This document shows, in pieces, positions 1-6,999 of a stretch of 14,733 nt of DNA (its first letter is position 1; every line of letters starts with the position of its first letter). Origin of the DNA: JBGQOJ01 sp052119585 (GTDB taxonomy: Bacteria > Pseudomonadota > Alphaproteobacteria > Rhodobacterales > Rhodobacteraceae); the NCBI RefSeq assembly GCF_052119585.1, contig NZ_JBGQOJ010000038.1, positions 1 to 14,733 of the forward strand, given 5' to 3'. The translations under genes were made by a program, and so were the position numbers. The notes under the pieces were generated by a model. It was given only the letters and a program-made list of their open reading frames with translations. It searched no databases and had not been told where the DNA came from.

Positions 1-85
1 AGTCAGTGGTCTCCGGCCACCTTCAAACCGGTAGCGCCGAGGTGTGGAGCTGAAAACTCGTAAAAATCGAGGTGCCCATCCGATA

Positions 86-104
86 CTTTGTTCCTTAAAT
101 ACTC
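86..104 (-). repeat. GAGTATTTA motif just past recN
   Basis: The minus strand reads GAGTATTTAAGGAACAAAG, beginning six bases after the recN stop codon. A second copy of the core GAGTATTTA followed by an A/G-rich tail lies on the same strand at 14074-14092. From memory, GAGTATTT followed by a purine-rich tail is frequent just downstream of genes in Rhodobacterales genomes, but I cannot check this here. Its function is unknown to me. The remaining bases 1-85 show no recognisable gene; a plus-strand frame is open from base 1 to a TAA at 61-63 and could be the tail of a convergent gene, but I do not recognise its product. Confidence 0.4.
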
Positions 105-109
105 GAATC

Positions 110-1759
110 CTACCCCGCCAAAAGCGTTCGGGCGGCGGCACGGGCGGTGTCGGTGACAGTGTCGCCAGATAGCATCCGCGCGATCTCGTCCACGCGCATT
201 TCCGCACTCAGGGACACGACGGTCGAGGTGGTCATGTTCTCGATCACCTGTTTTTCAACCCGCCAGTGATGCCCGCCAAGGGCCGCGACCTGCGGCGAGT
301 GCGTAACGACGAGCACCTGCGCCTCGTCTGCCAATGCGGCCAGGCGCCGGCCCACCGCATCCGCCGTCGCTCCCCCGACACCGCGGTCGATCTCGTCGAA
401 GATCAGCGTCAGGCCCGAGGTGCCAGAGGTCAGGCAGACCTTCAGCGCCAACAGGAACCGCGACAGCTCTCCTCCCGACGCAATCTTGTTCAGCGGGCCG
501 GATGGCGCACCGGGGTTGGTGGCGACGGTGAAGGCCACCGCGTCGCGCCCTTCGGGGCCTGCGCTGTCCTCGGTCACCAGGGTTGCAAAGACCGCCCGTT
601 CCATCTTCAACGGTGCCAGTTCTGCCGCCATGGCCGCGTCCAGCCGCCCCGCCGCCTCCTGCCGCGCCTGGGTCAGATGCGCCGCCTCGCGGTCATAATC
701 GGCCTCTGCGCCCGATACAGCGATCCGCAGATCGTTGATCCCGGACGCGCCGCGGTCCAGCGCCAGCAGCTTGCCGCGCAGCTCCTCGGCAAAGGTGCCC
801 AGATCGTCGGGCAGCACATTGTGTTTGCGGGCAAGGGCGCGAATGGCGAACAGGCGTTCCTCAGCCTCTTCCAACTCTGACGGGTTGAAGGCCAGCGCGT
901 CGATGCAGGCCTCGACACCGCTTTGCGCCTCGCCCAGTTCGACCAACGCGCGGCCAAGGGCGGCAATCGGCGCGTCCAACCGGCCATCCGCCTTGTCCGC
1001 CACATCGTCCAGCCACCGCAACGCATCGCCCAACAGGCCCTCGGCGCCGGTGTTGCCCATGGCGGAAAACGCCTTGGCGATATCGGTTCCGATCCGCTCT
1101 GACGCCTGCATCATCCGGCGACGCGCATCCAGCTCGGCCTCTTCGCCCGGTGCGGGGTTCAGCTTGTCCATCTCGCCCACGGCATGGCGCAGGAATTCCT
1201 CTTCGGCACGGATCGCGTTCAGGTCCGCCTCTGCCCTGGCAAGCGCCTTGCGCGTCTCCTGCAACGCCCGCCATGCGCTGCGGGTCGTGGCAATCTGCCC
1301 GCCAAGCCCCGCATAATCATCCAGCAACACCCTGTGCCCGCGTGGGTTCAGCAAGCCGCGATCATCATGCTGGCCGTGCAGTTCAACCAAAGTATCCGAC
1401 AAGGCGCGCAAAACGTCACCCGAGCACCGGCGATCATTGACATAGGCGGTCTTGCGACCATCCGGGAAATTCACCCGGCGCAGGATCAACTCATCACCCG
1501 CAGGCAGACCCGCCTCGGTCAGAACCGCGCGCGCGGCGTGGTCTTCCGCCAGATCGAAGGTCGCTGTCACCTCGCCCTGTTCGGCGCCCTGCCGCACCAG
1601 TTCGGCACGGCCACGCCAGCCCAGCACAAACCCCAGAGAGTCGAGCAGAATGGACTTTCCCGCACCGGTTTCACCGGTCAACACGTTAAGACCGGGCTGG
1701 AACTGAAGCTCCAGCCGGTCGATAATCAACATATCCCGAATTTCGAGACCGCGCAGCAT
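110..1759 (-). CDS. recN: DNA repair protein RecN (SMC-like ATPase)
   Basis: RecN is an SMC-family ATPase that acts on DNA double-strand breaks during recombinational repair in the cytoplasm. The 549-residue product has the normal family length. The Walker A motif GETGAGKS is at residues 29-36, the ABC signature SGGELS at 428-433, Walker B LIFDEID near 452-458, and a downstream VVTHSPQ switch segment follows. The middle (about 150-380) is Glu/Ala/Arg-rich, as expected for the coiled-coil arms. The ATG at 1759 sits 21 bp after the bamD stop, so the two are probably cotranscribed. The stop is TAG. In many alphaproteobacteria ligA follows recN; it is not seen in the remaining 109 bp. No convincing alphaproteobacterial LexA box (GTTC-N7-GTTC) was found upstream, so damage control is not shown by the sequence. 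Confidence 0.96.
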   Translation of the reverse strand: MLRGLEIRDMLIIDRLELQFQPGLNVLTGETGAGKSILLDSLGFVLGWRGRAELVRQGAEQGEVTATFDLAEDHAARAVLTEAGLPAGDELILRRVNFPDGRKTAYVNDRRCSGDVLRALSDTLVELHGQHDDRGLLNPRGHRVLLDDYAGLGGQIATTRSAWRALQETRKALARAEADLNAIRAEEEFLRHAVGEMDKLNPAPGEEAELDARRRMMQASERIGTDIAKAFSAMGNTGAEGLLGDALRWLDDVADKADGRLDAPIAALGRALVELGEAQSGVEACIDALAFNPSELEEAEERLFAIRALARKHNVLPDDLGTFAEELRGKLLALDRGASGINDLRIAVSGAEADYDREAAHLTQARQEAAGRLDAAMAAELAPLKMERAVFATLVTEDSAGPEGRDAVAFTVATNPGAPSGPLNKIASGGELSRFLLALKVCLTSGTSGLTLIFDEIDRGVGGATADAVGRRLAALADEAQVLVVTHSPQVAALGGHHWRVEKQVIENMTTSTVVSLSAEMRVDEIARMLSGDTVTDTARAAARTLLAG

Positions 1760-1780
1760 TCGCCCCCGCCCCTTCTTAGA

Positions 1781-2623
1781 TCAGAGCCATTCGCCCTTGA
1801 TCACCTGACGGTAAACCTTGCGCAACCAGCTGTCGCCTGCCGCCTCAAGCTCTAGTCCGCGCCCCGTCAACAGCTTGTAGCTGTCGTCGTACCAGGTGGT
1901 GGACCGGAAGTTATACCCAAGGATCGCGCCGGCTGTTTGCGCCTCTTGGGTCAGGCCAAGCGAAAGATAGGCCTCGACAAGACGGTGCAGCGCCTCGGGC
2001 GTGTGGCTGGTGGTCTGGAATTGTTCGACAACCACGCGAAAGCGATTGATCGCCGCTGTGTAATGGCCGCGCTTCAGGTAGTAGCGGCCGATTTCCATCT
2101 CTTTCGAGGCAAGGTGGTCGAATGCCAGATCGAACTTCAGCACCGAGGACCGGGCGTATTGCGTATTCGGATACCGCTCGATCACCGTGCGCAGCGCCTG
2201 CAACGCCTGGAAGGTCAGGCCCTGATCGCGGCCAACCTCGTCGATCTGGTCATAATAGGACAGCGCCAGCAGATACTGCGCATAGGCGGCATCTTCGTCC
2301 GCCGGATAGAAATCAATGAACCGCTGCGCCGAGGCGCGGCTGTTTTCATAGTCCTTGTCCTGATGGAAGGAAAACGCCTGCATGATCAACGCGCGTTTCG
2401 CCCATTCGGAATAGGGATACAGCCGCTCGACCTCGCCGAAATATTCGGCGGCCTTCCCTGCGTCGTTGTTTCCCTCAAGCTCGAATTCTGCGCGCTTGTA
2501 GATCTGTTCCGCCGAAAAGCTTTCCAACGGCGCGTCCTTGCCACCCTGCCCGGAGCAGGCTGCAACAAAAGCAACCGTTGCCAGCATTCCGACCACATTT
2601 CCGAGTGACCTGCCGCGTGCCAT
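1781..2623 (-). CDS. bamD: Outer membrane assembly lipoprotein BamD (ComL/YfiO)
   Basis: BamD is the essential lipoprotein of the BAM complex that inserts beta-barrel proteins into the outer membrane, acting from its periplasmic face. The 280-residue product begins with a lipoprotein signal peptide: basic residues at 3 and 5, a hydrophobic stretch, and the lipobox V-A-A-C with the acylated Cys at 23. The residue after Cys is Ser rather than Asp, which fits outer membrane sorting. The mature part is a series of TPR-like helical repeats (about 35-240), for example around YPYSEWAKRALIMQAFSFHQ. The ATG at 2623 places the lipobox at a normal distance; its Shine-Dalgarno sequence is weak. lpxC ends 107 bp upstream; that gap may hold a promoter, but I cannot fix one confidently. 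recN follows 21 bp downstream. Confidence 0.95.
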   Translation of the reverse strand: MARGRSLGNVVGMLATVAFVAACSGQGGKDAPLESFSAEQIYKRAEFELEGNNDAGKAAEYFGEVERLYPYSEWAKRALIMQAFSFHQDKDYENSRASAQRFIDFYPADEDAAYAQYLLALSYYDQIDEVGRDQGLTFQALQALRTVIERYPNTQYARSSVLKFDLAFDHLASKEMEIGRYYLKRGHYTAAINRFRVVVEQFQTTSHTPEALHRLVEAYLSLGLTQEAQTAGAILGYNFRSTTWYDDSYKLLTGRGLELEAAGDSWLRKVYRQVIKGEWL

Positions 2624-2730
2624 CTAGCGCTACCCCATCAAGTGCAATTCAAGCCGTTTTTGGCCAGTGTTCATAAGTCTCTAGCACAGAAAAATCCGGT
2701 GCAAAACGTCTTTGAACATGTTTTGACGGG

Positions 2731-3651
2731 TTATGCGTAGGCCGGAATGTCGCTGCGGTGCAGGCCGACACCCGGAAGACGCGCTGCCATCGGTTCATCG
2801 CAGATTACCATGCGATAGGCATCGGGACGTGCAAAAAGCGCGTGAAGCAGTTTATTGGTCAGGGCATGACCCGCCAGATGTCCCTGATAACGCCCCAGAA
2901 TAGGGGCACCGGCAAGGGCCAGATCACCAAGCGCGTCCAGCATCTTGTGGCGCACGGCCTCGTCCTTGTAGCGCAGGCCACCGGGGCTGAGAATGGTGTC
3001 ACCATCAACAACCACGGCATTTTCCAGCGTGCCACCCAGCGCAAGACCGTTCGCGCGCATCGCGTCCACATCCTGCTGGCGGCAGAATGTCCGGCTGTCA
3101 CACAGTTCGCGCACGAAGGCACCGTTGGCCATATTCAACGCCTTGTCCTGACGCCCGATCGCGGCATCGGCAAAGTCGATGTGGAAATCGATGTGCAAAG
3201 TATCGGCAGGTTCCAGACAGGCGACCGCGTCACCATCACGCACTTCGACCGATTTCAGGATTTCTATCGCCCGCACCGGGGCTGCGACCTCCTGCAGGCC
3301 ACGCTGCATGATTCCATCAACGAACTCTGCCGCGCTGCCGTCAAGAATCGGAACCTCTGGGCCGTCGATCTCGACCAGCACATTGTGCAGGCCGCAGCCC
3401 GCAATCGCCGCCATGATGTGCTCGATCGTAGAGACCTCGACGCCGACGGAATTGCGGATCAACGTGCAAAGGCGCGATGGCACAACGGAATCCCAACGTG
3501 CCGAAATCAGCGCATCGCCCACCTCGACATCGGTTCTGCGGAACCAGATGCCGAATTCAGCCGACGCAGGCCGCAGGGTCATCCTGACCGGCTTGCCGGA
3601 ATGAAGACCGCGCCCGATAAAGCTGACAGGGGATTTGAGCGTAGTTTGCAA
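2731..3651 (-). CDS. lpxC: UDP-3-O-acyl-N-acetylglucosamine deacetylase LpxC
   Basis: LpxC is the zinc amidase for the committed step of lipid A synthesis, removing acetate from UDP-3-O-acyl-GlcNAc in the cytoplasm. The 306-residue product matches the family length. The zinc ligands correspond to His78 (in STIEHIMAA), His235 and Asp239 (in HKMLDALGD). The general base is Glu77, and His262 in AGHALTNKLL matches the catalytic His265 of E. coli. The start codon is TTG at 3651-3649: it gives the family N-terminus MQTTLKSPVSFIGRGLHSG, has AGGTG four bases upstream, and no in-frame ATG or GTG lies between it and the upstream stop. The gene follows the ftsZ terminator, so it needs its own promoter in 3652-3824. 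Division and LPS genes being adjacent is typical of dcw clusters. Confidence 0.96.
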   Translation of the reverse strand: MQTTLKSPVSFIGRGLHSGKPVRMTLRPASAEFGIWFRRTDVEVGDALISARWDSVVPSRLCTLIRNSVGVEVSTIEHIMAAIAGCGLHNVLVEIDGPEVPILDGSAAEFVDGIMQRGLQEVAAPVRAIEILKSVEVRDGDAVACLEPADTLHIDFHIDFADAAIGRQDKALNMANGAFVRELCDSRTFCRQQDVDAMRANGLALGGTLENAVVVDGDTILSPGGLRYKDEAVRHKMLDALGDLALAGAPILGRYQGHLAGHALTNKLLHALFARPDAYRMVICDEPMAARLPGVGLHRSDIPAYA

Positions 3652-3666
3652 ACGGCACCTAAAAAT

Positions 3667-3682
3667 TTACGTCAGCGTTAAC
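3667..3682 (+). promoter_or_regulatory. CtrA-box-like sequence upstream of lpxC
   Basis: The plus strand reads TTAC-GTCAGCG-TTAAC. The CtrA consensus of alphaproteobacteria is TTAA-N7-TTAAC, so this differs at one of nine defined positions. Its edge is 15 bp upstream of the lpxC TTG, a position where a bound protein could cover a promoter or leader. A single near-match can arise by chance in an AT-rich gap, and no clear -35/-10 pair was found beside it, so this is only a candidate site. Confidence 0.25.
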
Positions 3683-3764
3683 ACTTCTGACATGTTGGTG
3701 GGTAAATGCTGCGGCCGCACATCTCAACTCAAACTTTGTAACGCATTGAAACATGCCGGAAGCC

Positions 3765-3790
3765 AACAGGCTGTTTTCTGCCTAAAACAG
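3765..3790. repeat. Nested inverted repeats upstream of lpxC
   Basis: A perfect 7-bp inverted repeat, CTGTTTT (3771-3777) and AAAACAG (3784-3790), is separated by six bases. It overlaps a second palindrome, AACAG-G-CTGTT (3765-3775). This gives three AACAG/CTGTT half-sites within 26 bp, in the gap between the ftsZ terminator and lpxC. It could be a protein-binding operator or a small RNA hairpin in an lpxC leader. It lacks a T-run and is not a terminator. I cannot assign a regulator. Confidence 0.4.
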
Positions 3791-3824
3791 TGTCTTTATG
3801 GAATTATCCCATTGTTTATAAATG

Positions 3825-3853
3825 AAAAAAGGCCGGGCAAAGCCGGCCTTTTT
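3825..3853 (-). terminator. Intrinsic terminator after ftsZ (bidirectional)
   Basis: A GC stem GGCCGG (3831-3836) pairs with CCGGCC (3843-3848) around a six-base loop. It is flanked by six A (3825-3830) and five T (3849-3853), which extend the stem and supply a U-tract in either direction. It begins 19 bp after the ftsZ TAA. This is a textbook Rho-independent terminator that should end the division transcript and separate ftsZ from lpxC. Confidence 0.93.
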
Positions 3854-3872
3854 CATAGTGAAGTGAATAAGG

Positions 3873-5489
3873 TTAATTTGCCTGACGGCGCAGGAATGCG
3901 GGAATTTCGATGCGTTCCTGTTCCGGGTCGATCTCTGGCTCTTCTTCATAGCTCCGAACCTGCGGTTGCTGACGCGCCTGCTGGGGCGCTGCGACGCGCT
4001 CTTGCTGCTCGGCGTGGCCGGTCATCCGGTTGATCAACGAGTTGATCCCGAAGCGTGGCTTTTCAGCATGCTGAGGCTGAGGCTGCTGTGCGACAGGACG
4101 GGCCTGCTGTTGCGGGGCCGCAGGTGCCTTTTGCACAGCGGCTTGCAGACGGGCCAGCGCCTCGGGCGAAGGCGATCCAGCGGGACGCGCCTTGGGGGCA
4201 ACGAACTGATCTGCGGTAGGCTGCTGGCTGTACCGATCTTGCTGCGGTGCAAAGGCTGCGGGCTGCGGGCGGTAAGCCGGGGCGGGAACCGCATCCTCGT
4301 CGTCGAACAGGTCTTCGTGCTGTTCATGTGCGGCGACGGCTTGCGCATCCAGATCCTCGAAGAACGATGGCTCTTGGCTGCGCGGGGCCGGCGCTGCGGC
4401 CGCGGCAACAGGCTGCTGGACCGGCGCGCGGGGCGCTGCGGGTGCAGGTGTTTCGGCAACCTGCAATGCCTGAAGCGGCTCTGCCATGCGGCGGCGTGCA
4501 ACGGGCATATCTGCAACAACGTCCCTTGCGTCGATGCCGGTGGCCACAACGGAAACGCGCATCTTGCCGTCCATGCTGGTGTCCAGCGTGGAGCCGACGA
4601 TGATGTTCGCCTCCGGGTCTACTTCCTCGCGGATGCGGTTTGCGGCCTCGTCTAGTTCGAACAATGTCAGGTCGTAACCACCTGTGATGTTGATCAATAC
4701 GCCGCGCGCGCCGCGCAGGCTGATTTCATCCAGCAGCGGGTTGGCGATTGCCTTTTCAGCGGCCTGAATGGCGCGATTCTCGCCTTCGGCCTCGCCGGTG
4801 CCCATCATCGCCTTGCCCATCTCGTCCATCACCGCGCGAACGTCGGCAAAGTCGAGGTTGATCAGGCCGGGACGCACCATCAGGTCTGTCACGCCTTTGA
4901 CGCCCTGATACAGCACGTCATCGGCCATCGCAAAGGCCTCGGTGAATGTCGTTTTCTCGTTCGCCAGACGGAACAGGTTCTGGTTCGGAATGATGATCAG
5001 CGTGTCGACGACCTTTTGCAGGGCCTCGATGCCCTCTTCGGCCTGACGCATCCGCTTGGCGCCTTCGAACTGGAACGGCTTGGTCACAACGCCAACCGTC
5101 AGCACCCCCAGTTCACGCGCCGCCTGCGCGATGATCGGGGCAGCGCCGGTTCCGGTTCCGCCGCCCATACCGGCAGTGATAAAGCACATGTGCGCGCCCG
5201 CAAGGTGATCGACGATATCCTCGATTGTCTCTTCGGCAGCGGCAGCACCAACCGAGGGGCGCGCGCCGGCACCCAGACCTTCGGTCGCTTTGACACCCAT
5301 CTGGATACGCGCTTCGGATTTGCTTTGCTGAAGCGCCTGAGCATCGGTATTCGCGACCACGAACTCCACACCCTCCAGCGCCTTTTCGATCATGTTGTTG
5401 ACCGCGTTGCCGCCTGCGCCGCCGACACCGAAAACCGTAATGCGCGGCTTCAGGTCGTCCTGATCGGTAACCGTGAAATTCAATGCCAT
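3873..5489 (-). CDS. ftsZ: Cell division GTPase FtsZ
   Basis: FtsZ is the tubulin-like GTPase that polymerises into the Z-ring at midcell. I chose the ATG at 5489 (MALNFTVTDQDDLKPRITVF, 538 residues) over an upstream in-frame ATG at 5546: it matches the family N-terminus and has an AGGCGGA ribosome-binding site seven bases before it. The glycine-rich GVGGAGGNAVNNM segment is at 21-33, the tubulin signature GGGTGTG at 109-115 and the T7 loop NLDFADV at 211-217. The GTPase core ends near 322. A linker of about 200 residues, rich in Gln, Pro and Ala, follows. The C-terminal peptide IEIPAFLRRQAN (527-538) is the part that normally contacts FtsA and other Z-ring partners. The long linker is an alphaproteobacterial trait. 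The gene lies 175 bp after ftsA and ends in a strong terminator. Confidence 0.98.
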   Translation of the reverse strand: MALNFTVTDQDDLKPRITVFGVGGAGGNAVNNMIEKALEGVEFVVANTDAQALQQSKSEARIQMGVKATEGLGAGARPSVGAAAAEETIEDIVDHLAGAHMCFITAGMGGGTGTGAAPIIAQAARELGVLTVGVVTKPFQFEGAKRMRQAEEGIEALQKVVDTLIIIPNQNLFRLANEKTTFTEAFAMADDVLYQGVKGVTDLMVRPGLINLDFADVRAVMDEMGKAMMGTGEAEGENRAIQAAEKAIANPLLDEISLRGARGVLINITGGYDLTLFELDEAANRIREEVDPEANIIVGSTLDTSMDGKMRVSVVATGIDARDVVADMPVARRRMAEPLQALQVAETPAPAAPRAPVQQPVAAAAAPAPRSQEPSFFEDLDAQAVAAHEQHEDLFDDEDAVPAPAYRPQPAAFAPQQDRYSQQPTADQFVAPKARPAGSPSPEALARLQAAVQKAPAAPQQQARPVAQQPQPQHAEKPRFGINSLINRMTGHAEQQERVAAPQQARQQPQVRSYEEEPEIDPEQERIEIPAFLRRQAN

Positions 5490-5664
5490 GTGATGTCCGC
5501 CTGTTCTGAACGCTGGCCCTTTTTGAGCCGTTATATGCCTATCCACCCCTAATAATATCTGGATATAGAGGTAACGTCACCAAAAAAACGCCTTTGGAGC
5601 ACAAAATCTAGCGGATAATTGGACTAAATCAGCGGTATTTCGCCTGACATGCCAGATTTTGTGA
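5490..5664 (-). promoter_or_regulatory. ftsA-ftsZ intergenic region with inverted repeats
   Basis: This is the only sizeable gap inside the ftsW-ftsZ run, and in related bacteria ftsZ has its own promoters here. Directly after the ftsA stop there is a long inverted repeat: CACAAAATCT (5600-5609) against AGATTTTGTG (5654-5663), perfect over 10 bp and 13 of 15 when extended, with about 40 bases between. Closer to ftsZ are ATATC-TG-GATAT (5555-5566), an imperfect palindrome GGTAACGTCACC (5570-5581) and a run of seven A/T (5582-5588). The region is AT-rich compared with its flanks. I could not fix a convincing -35/-10 pair, so the promoter is inferred from position. Confidence 0.5.
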
Positions 5665-6999
5665 TCACCAGTTATCTTTGAACCATTTTACGGCGCGCTT
5701 CAACGACCGCGCGGGGTAGCGTTCGGCAGGAATATCAAAGTCCCACCACTCGTCTTGCGGGTGCGCCGCGAACAGGCAAAGCCCGACAGAGGACGCAAAC
5801 GCCGCCCCGGTCGCGGCCTGCGGCAAGCCCTGAACACGCAGCGGGCGCCCCAGCCGGACCTGCTGGCCAAGGATCTTGCCCGCCAAAGCATCCAGGCCCG
5901 GGATCTGGCTGCACCCGCCTGTCAGCACGATTTGCTGGCTTGGCAGATGCTCGAAACCGGCCGCATCCAGACGTGCGCGGACCTCTTCCAGAATTTCCTC
6001 GACCCTTGGCCGCATGATGCCGATCAGCTCTGCGCGGCTGACGGTGCGGCGATCCCGCTCCCAGTCGCCGGTATCGCCACCGATCTCTATCATCTCGCGG
6101 TCGTCCATTCCGGTGGCCACAACGCCGCCGTAAAAGGTCTTGATCCGCTCTGCCGTGGCCAAAGGAATCTGAAGCCCCTTCGAGATGTCAGAGGTTATGT
6201 TATCGCCCCCCAGACGGACGCAATCGGCATAGATCATGTGTTTCTTGATGAAGATCGACAGGCCCGTCGCGCCGCCGCCCATGTCGATGCAGGCGGCACC
6301 CAGTTCCTGCTCGTCCTCGACAAGGCTGGAAATGCCCGACACATAGGCCGATGACGCAAGCCCCGCGAGTTCGAGGTCACAGCGTTTGATGCAATACAGA
6401 AGGTTCTGCACCACGGTCGTCTCGACCGTCAAAAGATGCATGTCGGCGGCCAGCCGGTTGCCCACATGACCGCGCGGATCGCCAAGACCGGACCGATGGT
6501 CCAGCGCAAAGTTCACCGGCTGCGCGTGCAGCACCTCGCGGCCCGGACCGATGTCGGGCACGTCGCACGCCGACAACACCCGCGCCACATCCTGTTCGCT
6601 GACAATGCTGTCCTGCAAATCAATCGCACCGGCCAGACCATAGGACCGGGGCCGCGCACCGCCGAAACAGGCGATCACATGATCGACCCGCACATTGGCC
6701 ATCTTCTGCGCCGCCTGCACCGCAGTGCGGATCGCCCGTTCGGTTTCCTGCATCGCGTCGATTTCGCCAAAGCGAACCCCCCGGGACCGGGTGGTCGCGG
6801 CGCCAATGACGCGGAACGTGGATTGCCCCGCCATAGAGCCGATCCCGTCCTGATCACGAAACCTGTCGGGCCCGTCGAACCGCAGCACAAGGCAGGCGAT
6901 CTTTGATGTCCCCACATCCAGAATGGCAATGACGCCCCGCTGCATGGCCGCCTGACGCATATTCCGCATCGCCCGCTGCGTTTGGTAAAGGTCGGTCAT
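5665..6999 (-). CDS. ftsA: Cell division protein FtsA (actin-like Z-ring anchor)
   Basis: FtsA is the actin-like ATP-binding protein that tethers FtsZ filaments to the inner membrane and recruits later division proteins. The 444-residue product has phosphate-1 motif LDVGTSK at 27-33, an SHS2/1C region after about 100, phosphate-2 motif DMGGGATG at 239-246, and the adenosine motif VLTGGCSQIPGL at 358-369. The final residues, SLKRAVKWFKDNW (432-444), form the amphipathic membrane-targeting helix typical of FtsA. About 20 residues precede the conserved core, giving a slightly long N-terminus. Its ATG overlaps the ftsQ stop as ATGA (6999-6996), implying coupled translation. A 175-bp gap with inverted repeats separates it from ftsZ, with which its product works directly. 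Confidence 0.97.
   Translation of the reverse strand: MTDLYQTQRAMRNMRQAAMQRGVIAILDVGTSKIACLVLRFDGPDRFRDQDGIGSMAGQSTFRVIGAATTRSRGVRFGEIDAMQETERAIRTAVQAAQKMANVRVDHVIACFGGARPRSYGLAGAIDLQDSIVSEQDVARVLSACDVPDIGPGREVLHAQPVNFALDHRSGLGDPRGHVGNRLAADMHLLTVETTVVQNLLYCIKRCDLELAGLASSAYVSGISSLVEDEQELGAACIDMGGGATGLSIFIKKHMIYADCVRLGGDNITSDISKGLQIPLATAERIKTFYGGVVATGMDDREMIEIGGDTGDWERDRRTVSRAELIGIMRPRVEEILEEVRARLDAAGFEHLPSQQIVLTGGCSQIPGLDALAGKILGQQVRLGRPLRVQGLPQAATGAAFASSVGLCLFAAHPQDEWWDFDIPAERYPARSLKRAVKWFKDNW

Noticed and set aside
1..63. Plus-strand open frame ending in TAA at 61-63, as the tail of a convergent gene
   Set aside because: Only 20 codons are visible and I do not recognise the sequence; it cannot be told apart from a chance frame.
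735..1316. Long plus-strand open frames inside recN, ftsZ, ftsA and murC
   Set aside because: They are Arg/Ser/Pro-rich shadows of high-GC genes on the other strand, without ribosome sites or family motifs.
2660..2700. Promoter-like TTGCAC followed by TAGAGA before bamD
   Set aside because: The spacing is about 15 bp and the -10 element is poor, so it is not better than chance.
2624..2730. Possible LexA (SOS) box upstream of bamD-recN
   Set aside because: GTTC-N7 and GAAC-N7 half-sites occur, but in each case the second half is TTTT or AAAA rather than GTTC or GAAC. This does not meet the alphaproteobacterial consensus.
5490..5546. Upstream ATG extending FtsZ by 19 residues
   Set aside because: The extension has no family match, while the ATG at 5489 has a good ribosome site and begins the conserved N-terminus.
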